A DNA stretch of 64,000 nucleotides from Ariolimax columbianus (GCA_036924085.1 JAVGWX010000009.1:60242331-60306330); one strand, 5' to 3'; positions 46,231-59,247 are shown, counted from the first letter of the stretch. Made by a program: numbers and translations. The notes: generated by a model from the sequence alone, not told the origin.

Positions 46231-46325
46231 ACTTTCCGTTTCCGGCAACCTCATAAAGTATTGGACCAGAAATCAGCCTCCATGGAAGCGCTTTCAATTC
46301 GCCAAAGTACATGGTTCTTGCTGAC
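46231..46325 (-). pseudogene. LINE 3' end fragment
   Basis: 'ttactttccgtttccggcaa' and 'cctccatggaagcgctttca' parallel the 3' end of the LINE relic at 55095, which has 'ttactttccatgtccggcaa' and 'gctctttcaattgccacc'. Only about 95 bp remain. Confidence 0.55.
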
Positions 46326-47479
46326 AACAGATAAGACATGCATTAAGAGTGACATAAACAAATATCTGATGCCATGACAATCTGAATAAGAAAGCAGAGA
46401 GCATCTGAGGTGCTGAAATAGTTCAACTACAGATGATTTCCGGAAGGGCCCGTCAAGGCATTTGATGATAATGTTGATTTAAGTTGAAGTGCTAGTAGTA
46501 GTCTGTTAATGTTCTCAATAGTTTCGATAAATGACATTCGTTTGTTCAGATCCCCGTTTAATTTTTGCATTTCAAAATTGATTGTTTTTTGGGGTTTTAT
46601 TTTTGTTTGTTTTCTTTTTTTCCAAACAATATTGTAGTTTACTAATGTTTCCCATGTTCCATTTAAATAACGAAACAATTGTTTGATTATGAATTTTGTC
46701 GTAAATCATTTAGGGCTAGGAGGTGAAGTTGCGAAGCGGTTGGTGTATTGCTCACAACCCAAACTTGCCGGATTCAGGTTTCCGAAACTGTCTGGTCGTA
46801 CCTTTATGAGAAGTAAATCAAATTAATTCGGGCGCGGCAGTCGAATGCATTATGCCATTAGGCGCCAAGCACAGTATAAGGCATACCGCTTTCAAAAACA
46901 AAAAATTGAAATACACAAGAAAAGATTACATTCTTTATAATGCGTTTCGTGACAAAATTAGAAATACATTCATTGAAATTTTACGACACACCCTACCACA
47001 GCTTTTATAATCCAGTGGTACTCCAGTCAGGTGTGTAGTTATGTAGTTAGTTTGCTATAGTGTAATACCCAGTCGTGCCAACCGTCCATGAGCGTGATCA
47101 TGCCAGTAGATCGTAGGAATTCACATCTAGAGATGTGCATATGGAAGGCTCCAATGCGCTTTTTATCGCCATACAGAATGGTCGAGGTTCCGGTATTAGG
47201 GCACGATGAAAACAATATAAATGGAAACAGTGATATAACCAACTGAATGTCTCAGTCATCGAAACTATTCGGCTTTCTGTGCAACACACCTTTTTAACTA
47301 TCCAAAAAGTCGCGAGGCATTCTTCCCAGCTCTCTTCGAGTTGACATTACTGTTTTTATATTTGTCTCTAACTGTCTTTTTCTTGTGTATTTTGGTCCAA
47401 TTCTACTCTTCATATTTTGAAAATTAAATAAAAGATGCTGCATTAAAATGGTATCTGTTAGTTTCCTTAATGTTTACCA

Positions 47480-48345
47480 ATGTCAATCCAGCACCTTATA
47501 TGGACAACAATGAAGCATTACAAGATCAATAGTAATATTGTGAAGGTATTTGAGAACATTCATGAGAAGGCATCAAAAGTGCAGTTTCTGTAGACGGAAT
47601 ACTAGGCACATGGTTCTGCACGTCTGTTGGGATGAGACAGGGTTATATACTCTCACCAACATTCTTGGAAAGAATAATGGAGGCGTCACTGGAGGGACAT
47701 GTTGGTAGGGTCAGAATAGGTGACAAGACGATTACAAACCTACGATTTACAGATGATATAGATGGTCTGGCATCAGAAGCTGATTAATAGATTGGACAGA
47801 GCGGCGCAGAGCAGTGGCACGGAGATGCAAAGAAAACTGATGACTAATAACACGGAAGGGTTTACATCTGTGATAAAAGCTCGCTCTCAGCATAAAAGTT
47901 AGGCTAATGAGCTCATTGGTGGTCTTAATATTTGTGGTTGCCTGTGAGACTTGTACCATTACTACGGATAACCAGTGTAGAATACATGCAATAGAAATGA
48001 AGTGCTTAAGAAGACTCTTAAATGTTACATAAAAGAATCGTGTCAAGAACGTAGAAATACGATGAAGAGGGGAACATGCAAAAGGGCCTTCTGATGATCT
48101 GTTCATATTTATCAAAAGGCGAAAGATGTCTTGGTATGGGCACATCACGAGGTCCAGAGGAATTACAAATTCGAAACTACATGGTTCCGTACCAGGAAAG
48201 AGACGACGGGACGTCTAAGGAAGAGATGGGCAGACAACATCACTGAGTGGTCAACCTTCGTGACGCACAGCTGCCGGCAGCGGACAGAGAGAGATGGCGT
48301 GGGATTTGTGGGAGTGTCTTGAGGTGTGCCCCAACGACCTGAACT
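47480..48345 (+). pseudogene. APE-type LINE relic, same family as 41336-43262
   Basis: The plus strand reads MKHYKINSNIVKVFENIHEK, then GMRQGYILSPTFLERIMEAS and LRFTDDIDGLASEAD (motif C, A changed to T) and a stop. Later pieces are KRRKMSWYGHITRSRGITNS and KLHGSVPGKRRR. Each block aligns to the minus-strand LINE at 41336. Internal deletions remove part of the thumb, and frameshifts split the tail. It lies about 0.9 kb upstream of the plus-strand p38 exon. Confidence 0.85.
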
Positions 48346-49119
48346 AGACTGAACCTTCTCCACATCTTTCGCTCTCCTGATGTGTGTATTTTATCATACC
48401 AACTCTAAACGATTTTCACTAAGGTGAAGGAACAGAAGGCAAGTAAAATGATACCTGGTAAAATATAAATTAATGAAAAGACAGGAAATTGTCTTAGCAA
48501 AATTAACGTACAACGAGTATGTGTGTGGCTGCAGTATAACTTAATATGAACTCACGTAGAACTACATACTGTCCTTTCTTGTTCTGTATTTTAACGTCGG
48601 TATTCAGTTTTATGTCAGTGTCTCACATTCTTCATGAGTATCACCAATGTGAGAGACAGCAACGATTGAGAGGTCTTCCCTGGGAATCTCTGTGACGAGA
48701 CACGAGTATAGGCCCACAGTCACACGAGAACATGTCGTTAGAAGTTAATAACAGTGCAATCCAAACGCTACAGAGGACTCTCCAACTCGTGGGTTCTCAT
48801 CCCTGATACTCAAATAGGCAAGCTCACGTTAAATGTGGAGAAGCCATCTGGGCTTGAAAAAAAAAGCTTTAACAATATTACATGTACGATGCGGAACATA
48901 ATTTTAAAAAGAGAATACCCATTTTCCGTACATCAGAAAGAAAAATAAAGAATAAGAATTACTGCAGTAAAATGCAATACCAATAAGGATGAATAGCAGG
49001 CAAAGTTAAAATGAAGCTTTACATGAAAACTAAAACTTTTGAAACTACATAACTTACGATCTTGAAGTAGGGGTATGTCTCACCAAACACACAGATTGAG
49101 AACCGCTGACCAAGTGACT

Positions 49120-49128
49120 ACCGGAAGT
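49120..49128 (+). promoter_or_regulatory. ETS-type site (ACCGGAAGT)
   Basis: A full ETS/GABP consensus lies about 132 bp upstream of the p38 ATG at 49260, a position typical for such sites near transcription starts of TATA-less genes. No TATA box was seen. This is a single motif match only. Confidence 0.3.
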
Positions 49129-49259
49129 TAGTGGTGTACACAAACTTCTCACAAATCACAGAGTACAGCTTTAGTTCGGTCAGATTGTGCAATAAAATTA
49201 TTTGCTTCTAATAAACTGTTGCAGACTTACCGTGGTTTAGGCAATCACTAAATGGAATA

Positions 49260-49384
49260 ATGGCTGATGCTGCACCTCGTAAACCTGGGCTAGTGACGGT
49301 GGAGTTGAATAAAACAATATGGGAAGTGCCGAATCGATACACCATACAAAACCCCGTCGGAATTGGGGCATACGGCCAAGTTGT
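49260..49384 (+). CDS. MAPK14: First coding exon of a p38 MAP kinase
   Basis: The exon encodes 41 residues plus two bases: [14 protein letters not shown], then [20 protein letters not shown] and [17 protein letters not shown] is identical to the same stretch of vertebrate p38-alpha, and GIGAYG is the glycine-rich ATP-binding loop. p38 is the stress-activated Ser/Thr kinase acting downstream of MKK3/6 in cytoplasm and nucleus. The exon ends at GTAAGT (49385-49390) in phase 2, the conserved position of the first p38 intron. The next codon would be GTN (Val) rather than the usual Cys. An in-frame TAA at 49212-49214 precedes the ATG. Base composition is ordinary. The kinase core and TGY activation motif must be encoded beyond the window. 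The symbol marks family membership, not strict orthology. Confidence 0.9.
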
Positions 49385-50289
49385 GTAAGTATTTCCATTT
49401 ATATGATTGCCCTAGAAAATCATTCACGCAATTGTACGTTGCATGCATGGGGTTACCGATTTAAAACTTTCAATTTTGTTGTGAAATGTGGAAACTAAAT
49501 CCACTGCATATATACAGAAGGTGATGCTAGTTATAGGAGTTGCAATTTAGTTGCCAAGAAGTTCGTGACTGTGCAGCACTCAACTGTATGATGATGATGA
49601 TAACGGTTGGCGTGCTGTCCGCTGCTAAGTTAACATTCTTGAGTCGTGTGATGTACCTTGTGATAGCACTCTAAAAAAGTGCGATAACTTCATTGTTTGT
49701 TCATTTAAGACGAACACCTCAAATTATTAATCTTTTGGTGTGCCTACAATATATTATAATGAGTGATGATAAGTCACAATTGTCGCCTCTCAAGTAAAAT
49801 CTTACAACCACCACTACACCCAGCACAATAATGTAGTATTGTAGTCTGCAGTTGGCCCTTTTGCAAGCCGGCTATTTTCGAGCATTTTCCATAGCGGTTT
49901 GAATGAATTTACATAATGAGTTTGCTAGCCTTATCCACATTTACCTCTTATGACATGTTTGGGGAGTTACAGTGAGATTTTTTTTTCTAACCAGGTACCA
50001 TCTTCATAAATTAATTTTATGAAGACTTATTCACTTTAAATACATAAAACGGCATACACCACATTATAAACAACAGACTACATATTTTTTGGTCTAAATT
50101 TTTCTTCAAATTCAAAATAATCACTCTTTTCTTTCCGTTTGTGCTTGCTTGTAAATTCTCTGATCCCTCACCTACCTCCAGCCAATTTCACTCCACCCCC
50201 CTTTTCCACAATAAATACCCAACCCCACCCGCATCCACTCCCCTGTGATTTACCTCTGAAGTAAGGATGCAGTTTAAATATCATTTGTT

Positions 50290-50600
50290 ACATGTTGTTG
50301 TTGAATGCCCACAATGAGTAAGATAACTCTTGTGCATTCTAAAAAGTACATTGACGGGTTGTTGTAGCTTTCCTCATATTCCGAGCATGCTGATGAAGGT
50401 TGACTGGGGTCCTCCAGGCGGCTGTGCTATGCTTGGCTTCATCTGCGTGTTGTTCACTACTACGGGGATCATGTCGGTCCCTCACCTTCTTAGCCAGGCT
50501 GCCATGAAAACAGCCAGTTTCCAGGAAGGGTTGGCCAGTATATTTTGCCTGACTCTGGCTAATATGTCTGATCAGTATGTTTTGCATGACCAGATCCTCC
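50290..50600 (+). mobile_element. Interspersed repeat A, copy 8
   Basis: Forward copy beginning 'gttgttgttgaatgcccaca', then 'acgggttgttgtagctttcc', 'gcatgctgatgaaggtt', 'ctacggggatcatgtcg' and 'gatcagtatgttttgc'. Confidence 0.82.
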
Positions 50601-50975
50601 CCTTTTTAGATGTTCTTAAATTGTGAATTCCTCCCCTCCAATGTATACAAGCTGTCTTGTGATCCGTTATTTGATCTTGTTCACATTTCAGTACTTATAT
50701 AAATGAGATATCAGTCAGTCCTGCCACTTAACCATCCACTGATAATCACTTTTTTTTGGTGTTGCTAAGAGATAATTGGTATGCTTAGTTTAAAAAATAT
50801 TATTCAGTGTCCTGGTATCAGCACTCATGATTAATAATGATCTACCAGTAGACCCAGGATGATAGTTCAAATCCCCCATTCAATAATTTATTTGCCTTCT
50901 GGTTGGAAGAGCAAATTGTTATTTTAGGAAGGCCTATTTTAACAAATGTTTACATTTATTTTTTGACCAATGTTA

Positions 50976-51180
50976 TTTTCTCTACATATATCTCACTTCA
51001 CTTATTCTCGCTCGTTATTTTCTTGATGTATATCTCACTTCACTTAGTCATAATTGTTATTTTCTCTACATATATCTCACTTCACTTATTCACGCTCGTT
51101 ATTTTCTTTACGTATATCTCACTTCACTTATTCATGCTCGTTATTTTCTCTACGTATATCTCACTTCACTTAGTCACTCC
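50976..51180. repeat. 42-bp minisatellite, about five units
   Basis: Units combine 'gttattttctctacatatat' with 'ctcacttcacttattc'. A 14-residue in-frame repeat results in the overlapping open frame, which I regard as a by-product. Confidence 0.85.
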
Positions 51181-51351
51181 TCTTCTACATTGTGGGAGTG
51201 TGAAAGTCTTTTTGAATATACTTGCAATTGAGTGTCCTGACAATCTGGTGATTGACATGTTGTGTTTTTATATGATGTCTGGACCGTTTCCTTTCGGCCT
51301 TCAAGCATGTCACTAATGGGTAGGAATTTGGTTACAGGTACCTTTTAGAAA

Positions 51352-51580
51352 TTTTGTTTGGACAGCGACTAATAGTCTGCTCATTTCAATTTTTAACTGC
51401 CCAGAGTTCCTATTACATGTACAGAGTGTACACAAGACCTCCATGTTTATCGTCCATCTCTGATAGGACTAGTTTCATCACCTCCCTTGAGACCATAGAA
51501 TGCTTGAAACCCGCAGGATTCAAACACTCAGCATTTTGTGCTTGTTTCTCGAGAGGTGAGTGCCGTACCACTTAGCAGTA
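51352..51580 (-). repeat. Interspersed repeat F, copy 4
   Basis: 'ggacagcgactaatagtctg', 'tttttaactgcccagagttc', 'cacctcccttgagacc' and 'gcttgaaacccgcaggattc' match F1-F3. The minus-strand complement of the last block resembles a B box, and 'gagtgccgtaccacttagc' could be the complement of an A-box region. Confidence 0.6.
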
Positions 51581-52154
51581 GCGACCACCTTCTACATAAA
51601 TCACATACTTTCATTGTTTGGTGGTCCCGTATTTGCGTTGAAGCATCATGGGAAATTCTATTTCCTAGAACATAGGCTGTTGTGATCACATGTTCTAGAA
51701 TTTCTGTTAAATCATCTATTCATCAAACTCGTGGTCTTCCTCATAACCTGTAAACAGATTATTTTGGTACTGCTTTATGCACATATCGGTAACTGATCAT
51801 TTTCATTCTTATGAGACGACAGTTATAGCATGTTTTATTCTTGTCATCTTCTAAATATTAATATCTCACCTTTTTTTTTGTTCTATTCTCTACATTTTAT
51901 TTTAAATGTTTTAAATGCTTTATATTCATTTACTTATACACATATATTACTATAAAAGGAAACTATCATTTCAATTTTTTCCCCAATTGCTTGGGTCCTC
52001 CGGAGGATTTATAAAACTAAGGAAAATAGGCCATTTATCCTTGCAATCATAGTGCAGGTTGTAATCCATGTTTTTATTTTACTCTTGATAGATTTAAAAA
52101 ACCAGTCCATTCTGGGGTCTAGGATGCATCATCACATATTTCTGTATTAACATT

Positions 52155-52560
52155 TATTATTTGTGAATCTTTCCTCTATATTTATTATTTCTGTTCTATT
52201 CTCTTCTCTACATTTATTATTCTGTTCTATTCTCTCATCTATATTTGTTATTTATGTTGTATTCTCTCCTATATTTGTTATTTCTGTTCTATTCTCTCCT
52301 TTATATTTATTACTTGTGTTGAACCCCTTCCTCTACATTTATTATTTCTGTTGAACCCCTTCCTCTATATTTATTATTTCTGTTGTATACTCTCCTCTAC
52401 ATTTATCATTCTGTTGTATTATCTCCTCTATATTTATTATTCTGTTGTATTCTTTCCTCTATATTTATTATTCTGTTGTATTCTCTCCTCTATATTTATC
52501 ATTCTGTTGAATTCTCTTCTCTATATCTATTATTTGTGTTGTATTCCTCTCTGCATATTT
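52155..52560. repeat. AT-rich tandem repeat of about 31-33 bp
   Basis: About twelve units carry 'ctcctctatatttattattc' with 'tgttgtatt'. Both unit length and sequence drift. Confidence 0.8.
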
Positions 52561-53279
52561 ATTGTTTCACCACTTTATAAGTGTTATTGATGTTTTATTA
52601 TTGTTCATATCTCTACATATATTTTGTGTTTTTCTTTGCTCACTACACTTTTTGTCTATATATTTTCTTGTTCTTTTTTATACATTTATTACCTAAGCTT
52701 TCTGTGATCTCTGTTCTTTATTTTTAAAATCTATACATTGATCTTACTCTCTTCTCTAAACTTATTAGCAGATGTCTTATTCAGTTCCAACTGTTGACAT
52801 CCTCAAAACCCGTCTTTATATCTCTGTAATAATCGAGTATAAATTAAGTATATCAGTCTACAGTTCTTTGGTACATGTGAATGTATTTATTATGATATAA
52901 TATGGACATTATGATAAAAAAAACAGTAATTACCTAAAGAATGCATGTAGCTGCAAACACTTTCTTGTAACTTCTACTCAACATGAACATCACATGAAAC
53001 ACAAATTAATAAGTCACACAAAGCACATGGATACTAAAGTAGACTGTCCGAGTTGCAGAATAGTTAGATTGCTAGATTCTCACAGCAAAGATGCCAAGTT
53101 AAATCCTGGTTCTCTACACACCACATTCAAGATAAAGCAGGTAGGAAAGAAATTGGTCTGCACAGCTCAGAAAAAGACTTAATACAATGAAGAAGGATGA
53201 CTTATTATACTTTATTCTCGTCTGCAGTGTCTGGTATGGAACTACCTTTACCTTTTTTTTAAAAACTAATTTGGTTATT

Positions 53280-55086
53280 GACTTTTCCGTCCACTTATGC
53301 CAATAAGTGGAGTGAGGAGCTTAAGTCACCTTTTTAGGCCAAGTTTGTTGTGTCGTTTGTTGTAAGCCCATATTATTGTAGGATTTCTATTACACCATCT
53401 ATCCATCTACCACTTGGCCTTCCCTGTTTCTTGTAGTAAGATATTCTTGTATTGTAAGTATACAGTGGCAATTACAGTTCATTCTCATGAGGTTACAAAA
53501 CCATCATATTTTCTATCTTGAAATGTGTTCAGTACTTGGAGTGGTTCTCATAATATTTATAACGTCTCCTTTTCTGATATCATCTCTCCTCTCAATGACT
53601 TTTCTTAGACATTTAATTTTGTATGTTGTAATTTTACTCTTCTCTGTCTTGGATAAAGACAGAGTTTGACATTGATACCACAGAGTTGGCATAAATATTC
53701 TTTTTATCAGTTGTTGCTTTGTTGCTAAGATGAAATTTAAGTATTTAAACAGTAGTGGTGTAGATTACAAAACTGCAATCCATGACAGATAGAAGAGACT
53801 GCAGAGCCCAGCTGCAGTCAGAGAAACTCCAAATACTGACCGACCATCCAATGCACCAGAGACTAAACAATTTGGGAAATGGGAAACTAAAGCGGAGAAA
53901 CTTTGCAGAAATAGCCAAAGCAAAGATGCACGAAGATCCCATAAACGCACTAACAACACCAAAACCCATCACTACTGTACGAAAACCTACCTGGAGGCAG
54001 GATATATTTCCAGAGGTGGTAGAAAATATACCCGGTATTGGAAACAAAAAAGGGCCAGACTGAAAAAGAAAGGAGAGATACTACCCTAAGCTTTATATCG
54101 GAAAACTACCCAAGCATGGACTGGACCCATACATACACCGACGGTTCTGTAACAAACACTACACAGAACGGAGGGGCAGGAGCATTCCTGAACCTACCAA
54201 ATGGCAGAAAAATAACACTGTCATTCGCTACTGGTAAGTACACAAGCAATTTCAGAGCGGAGGCAGAGGCACTGAGGGCGGCAGTGGAAGAAATGGTGAC
54301 ACATAAAGAAAATGAAAGCCATATAGTCCTGCTTACAGATGCTCTCGCCGTAGTCACAGCGCTAAAAAGCCAGAAAAACACTGAGCTTAATGACTTAAGA
54401 GCAGCACTCTGCAAACTGTGCCAGCAGTCCGCACCAAAAAGGGTAGTGGTACAGTGGGTCCCATCACACTGCAACATCCAAGGCAACGAGGAGGCAGACA
54501 GACTGGCAAAAGAAGGTGCATTACTACCACAAACAGATACTAGTGTGACATACGAAGAGTCAAAACGGCTTATTAGAGCTAGATACATGACCAAATGGGA
54601 AACCGAACATACTGGCTACACCAAAAACGATGCCTATTACCAGTTGAACAGAAAAGAGCAGATTGTGGTCTTCAGACTTCGCACTGGCCACAATAGACTG
54701 AGGTACCACCTGTTCAACAAATTGAAGATAGGTGGTACCGACGAATGCCCGTGCGGTACCGGTAAAATGACCGCTGAACATCTGCTGCAGAACTGCCCGA
54801 CATACGAGGATCAGAGAGAGCAGATGTGGCCATCACCAGTGGAACTGCAAGACAAGCTCTATGGCAATGGCGACAGCCTCAGGATGACCGCGGTTTTTAA
54901 AAAAAAATAATGGTTACTGTCTGACTGCGTACGAAGAAGAAGAAGAAGAAACAGTAGTGATGTGACAGTTGATGAGTCATATCATTGACTTTTTATCGTC
55001 TAGTTTCAATTCCTCTATAAATCCACCCATCTTCTGTAAAAATATATCCTAGATATCTGAACTCTTGGTCCAGGTTGAGTTTGATA
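53280..55086 (-). pseudogene. LINE relic split by an RNase H LINE insertion
   Basis: Reading the minus strand from 55086 to 54960: IKLNLDQEFRYLGYIFTEDG, IYRGIETRR and VNDMTHQLS. Beyond the insertion (53758-54948) the relic resumes from 53757 with LLFKYLNFILATKQQLIKRI, FMPTLWYQCQTLSLSK, KITTYKIKCLRKVIERR and GRPSGRWIDGVIEIL. This is the thumb and tail of an APE-type LINE in the usual order. Stops interrupt the tail. The LINE is older than the plus-strand insertion it hosts. Confidence 0.82.
53758..54948 (+). mobile_element. RNase H LINE (I/Nimb type), 5'-truncated copy 4
   Basis: It is nearly identical to 11840-13023 of copy 1. The open frame at 54038-54910 (290 residues) holds a complete RNase H domain: YTDGSVTNTTQNGGAGAF, EAEALRAAVEE, LLTDALAVVTAL and WVPSHCNIQGNEEAD, so the D-E-D-D catalytic set is intact. 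A C-terminal CPCGTGKMTAEHLLQNC knuckle follows. A one-base gain near 54048 shifts the frame relative to the upstream 53782 frame. The 3' end is (GAA)6. The perfect 11-bp duplication aaacagtagtg lies at 53747-53757 and 54949-54959. Confidence 0.95.
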
Positions 55087-55094
55087 TTGTTTAA

Positions 55095-56640
55095 ACTTAC
55101 TTACTTTCCATGTCCGGCAACCTCACATAATCTTCACCAAAAAACCAGCCACTGTCATTGCTCTTTCAATTGCCACCATCAGATCTTCCACTGTACATGA
55201 TTCCTGCATACTGGGACATATAATCAAGTATTCTGAGTCCTGGATGGCCCTACATTCACAATATTGTCTCCAAATCCCAACCTTTTCAGGCTAGACCCAC
55301 ATCTGGACACACTTGTCCTTAACCTGCTCAGAGATCTTCACATAGTATATGGCAAATCTTGTCCTGGTGCAAGTTCTTCTTTAATCATAATCCAACCTAC
55401 ACTGTTCTTTTGGCGCAACTTTTCTATGCGGGTTCTATTTTGAGGGCTATACAGTTCACATAAAACTTTTCCTCGATTTCAGTCATATTCTTTCTGGTGA
55501 ACATCCAAAAAGAGGGTGTCACCATCGGCATTGTTTACAGGTATATTCAGTGAACATGTTTTTCTGCTAATCCTCATAATCTCTTTGGTAATGTCATAAT
55601 ATATCTTTCAAAGGCTTTGTTAAGCGCTTTCATATGATTTTGCAGTCGTTATTTTTCGTCCTTGTGTATTAAGATTTGGTCATCTGCAAACAGTAGTCTA
55701 TGTATTATTTCCATTTATAGTGTTGCAATGTGACTGTCTTCTGTGGTTAATTTGTCCTCGTAAAGGTAAAATGGTATTGGTGAAAGCACACATCTTTGTT
55801 GTACTTCTGTAGTTATTTCAAAAGTATATGTGATTCCATCAGTTGTTATTATTACATTTCTATTCATAGCGTGGACTAATGGTTAAGTGACACAGGTCAT
55901 AAGCCAAAGGTGCTGGGTTTGCTCCCCAATCACATCACGCGCTGTTACAACCCCTTAGAAAATGCAGGAGGAAGCAGACCCTTATATAAAATGTATGCTG
56001 AAGTCGGATGCACTGGGTCGACAGGTGCAAAATAAAAACATAGTACAATACACACTGTCTTGGGGAATAGAGAAATAACGCTAACGCATTAAATTTAAAA
56101 AATATAATACAATGCTCTCACGTTATCTAATAGTTTTCCTCGTTATCCATAAGAAAGTAAGTGGAAATTCAGCAGAATTAACCACTGGTTGGAAATGGAG
56201 TTTTTGAAGACTGGGAGGTGGGGTGGCCAGTGCCCTTTCTTGCTGTTTTTATATTCCCTAACGCATGAGTCAAGTTCCCATTTACATCTGGGTTGACTGG
56301 AGAAGCTGTCCCAATTGAAATAACGACCAAGATTTTTTTTTTAGTTTCTGGATGCGGTTCGAACCAAGGTGCACTGTTACCACAAAAAAAAGTGAATTTG
56401 CTGCCCCGTTATCCATAGTCCTCTAATATTGCCCAGAGTTGATGCCTATCTACTCTATCAAAAGCTCTCTTCTGATCAGTACGTATTGTGTCTAAATGCT
56501 TGTCATATTCTATTGTTCCTTCACTTAGGTGAATAAGGCATTCGAGCATCCCATTCCCTTATGGAATCCAAATTGAGCTTTTCTCAACCGAGTTTCAAAA
56601 TTGGTATTATTCTATGTTCAAATATTCTTTCATAAATTTA
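55095..56640 (-). pseudogene. LINE relic with RT core and zinc-knuckle tail, interrupted by SINE B
   Basis: On the minus strand, right to left: LRKAQFGFHKGMG, then FDRVDRHQLWAILEDYG (motif A, 56420-56600). After the interrupted region come EVQQRCVLSPIPFYLYEDKL (motif B), RLLFADDQILIHKDEK (catalytic motif C), ALNKAFERYIM and SLKRLGFGD. The tail knuckle is CECRAIQDSEYLIICPSM. It ends 'gttgccggacatggaaagta' near 55095. Many stops and frameshifts are present. It abuts another minus-strand LINE relic on its left. Confidence 0.8.
55867..56085 (+). mobile_element. SINE B (tRNA-headed), copy in a LINE relic
   Basis: The A-box-like 'tggactaatggttaagtga' and B-box-like 'gctgggtttgctcccc' are spaced as in a tRNA. 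The body carries 'gaagtcggatgcactgggtc' and 'gacaggtgcaaaataaaaac', the reverse of copies at 15945 and 26553. No clean target duplication was found. Confidence 0.75.
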
Positions 56641-57354
56641 CTTTGTATGACTTAACTTAATCCTGTTTGCTCTAAACATGCCATTACTGTTATCTGGCAC
56701 TGGGTTTGATCTTGAGTTGGTTGGTTTCACTTTCTTATAATTACTCTGTTAGAAATAATATGTAATGCAGTAAATACATTTTTTACTTTTCATGCTATGT
56801 AGTTTATTATTTTATAGTACACCTGTATAGATAATAAAGACATAGCAAAAAAGTACAATGAATTGTTAAAGTGTCTTTATGTTATCATATATGTTATCAT
56901 AGCATTTTGACCAAAATATTCAAAATAAAACTGAGATAGTACATCGAAGGAATGAGTTGACCATTTAGAGATCCTTCTTCAGAATATTATAGAAACCTTG
57001 AGGGTTTTAAATGCCTTTCTATTGTCATAAATATGGTTGATAACAAAGAAAGGTCAAGTTCAATGTTCTGATTGCGGGGGTTGTACACAAATGAAATGCC
57101 CAATTCATGATTCTAAATGTGTGTTTTTTTTTAAAAACTGAATTTTACTAATTTTTGTAAAATTATTAATTTTATAAAACAGTATATTAACATTTTAAGT
57201 TCAGGTCTTCCACAAGCTGTGGAACAGACAAAATTTAAAATTGAGTACACCTTTCATGTAATAGGTGCTTAGCCTTGGAACCTAGGTCTGCAATGGGAGC
57301 TCTCCAATGATGCAAGTTTTGGGCACTCTTATTGAGCTTCGACCATGAAACTTC

Positions 57355-59112
57355 AGCTGCCCTGGTCGCATCTTCCACTCTTATTGACTTCTGCCCAAGA
57401 GACTTTACTTACCCTGGTCACATCTTTTGGTCACATCTTCCACTTTTATTGACTCCTGCCTATGAGACTTTACTTACCCTGGTCACATCTTCCACTTTTA
57501 TTGACTCCTGCCTATGAGACTTAACTTACCCTGGTCGCATCTTCCACTTTTATTGACTCCTGCCTATGAGACTTAACTTACCCTGGTCGCATCTTCCACT
57601 TTTATTGACTCCCGCCTATGAGACTTAACTTACCCTGGTCGCATCTTCCACTTTTATTGACTCCCGCCTATGAGACTTAACTTACCCTGGTCACATCTTC
57701 CACTTTTATTGACTCCCGCCTATGAGACTTAACTTACCCTGGTCGCATCTTCCACTTTTATTGACTCCCGCCTATGAGACTTAACGTACCCTGGTTACAT
57801 CTTCCACTCTTATTGACTCCCGCCTATGAGACTTAACTTACCCTGGTTACATCTTCCACTCTTATTGACTCCCGCCTATGAGACTTAACTTACCCTGGTT
57901 ACATCTTCCACTCTTATTGACTCCCGCCTATGAGACTTAACTTTCCCTGGTCGCATCTTCCACTTTTATTGACTCCCGCCTATGAGACTTAACTTACCCT
58001 GGTTACCTCTTCCACTTTTATTGACTCCTGCCTATGAGACTTAACTTACCCTGGTTACATCTTCCACTTTTATTGACTCCTGCCTATGAGACTTAACTTA
58101 CCCTGTTTACATCTTCCACTTTTATTGACTCCTGCCTATGAGGCTTAACTTACCCTGGTTACATCTTCCACTTTTATTGACTCCTGCCTATGAGGCTTAA
58201 CTTACCCTGGTTACATCTTCCACTTTTATTGACTCCTGCCTATGAGGCTTAACTTACCCTGTTTACATCTTCCACTTTTATTGACTCCTGCCTATGAGGC
58301 TTAACTTACCCTGGTCGCATCTTCCACTTTTATTGACTCCTGCCTATGAGACTCAACTTACCCTGGTTACATCTTCCACTTTTATTGACTCCTGCCTATG
58401 AGACTTAACTTACCCTGGTTACATCTTCCACTTTTATTGACTCCTGCCTATGAGGCTTAACTTACCCTGGTTACATCTTCCACTTTTATTGACTCCTGCC
58501 TATGAGGCTTAACTTACCCTGGTTACATCTTCCACTTTTATTGACTCCCGCCTATGAGGCTGTAGTTGGCAGTGGCGCTAGTTCCATTCTTATTGAGCTC
58601 TGCCCATGAGACTTTAGCTGCACTTGGCACTTCTTCCATTCATACTGATTTACAACCATGAGACTTTATCTGCACTTGGCACTTCTTCCATTCATACTGA
58701 TTTACGACCATGAGACTTTAGCTGCACTTGGCACTTCTTCCATTCATACTGATTTACGACCATGAGACTTTAGCTGCACTTGGCACTTCTTCCATTCATA
58801 CTGATTTACGACCATGATACTTTAGCTGCACTTGGCACTCCTTCCACTCTTACTGAGTTCTGCCCATGAGACTTTAGCACCCCTTAGCACTCCTTCCACT
58901 GTTGTTGAGCTCTGCCCATGAGGCTTTAGTTGCCCTGGCCACATCTTCCACTGTTGTTGAGCTCTGCCCATGAGGCTTTAGTTGCCCTGGCCACATCTTC
59001 CACTGTTGTTGAGCTCTGCCCATGAGGCTTTAGTTGCCCTGGCCACATCTTCCACTGTTGTTGAGCTCTGCCCATGAGGCTTTAGTTGCCCTGGCCACAT
59101 CTTCCACTGTTA
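57355..59112. repeat. 52-bp satellite, about 33 units in three blocks
   Basis: Block 1 (57355-58565) has about 23 units with 'cttaccctggt', 'catcttccacttttattgac' and 'cgcctatgag'. Block 2 (58567-58860) has about five to six units with 'tagctgcacttggcacttct'. Block 3 (58870-59112) has about four to five units with 'gctttagttgccctggccac'. All share the 52-bp period and the frame 'cttccac...atgag'. Within block 1, single-base variants (cgc/tac, ccc/cct, act/gct) occur in runs, a sign of local unit-by-unit duplication. Confidence 0.95.
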
Positions 59113-59210
59113 TTCGCCACTTGTTGTTTGCCTTACTGTCCTGTAAGTTCCAATCCAGCGTAAGTTTTCTGATATTGTAATCTTTCCTAGGATGTGTCCT
59201 ATCCATACTA

Positions 59211-59211
59211 A

Positions 59212-59243
<32 letters not shown>

Positions 59244-59247
59244 TCAC

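Noticed and set aside
57355..59112. CRISPR array
   Set aside because: Units are contiguous with no unique spacers, and the DNA is eukaryotic.
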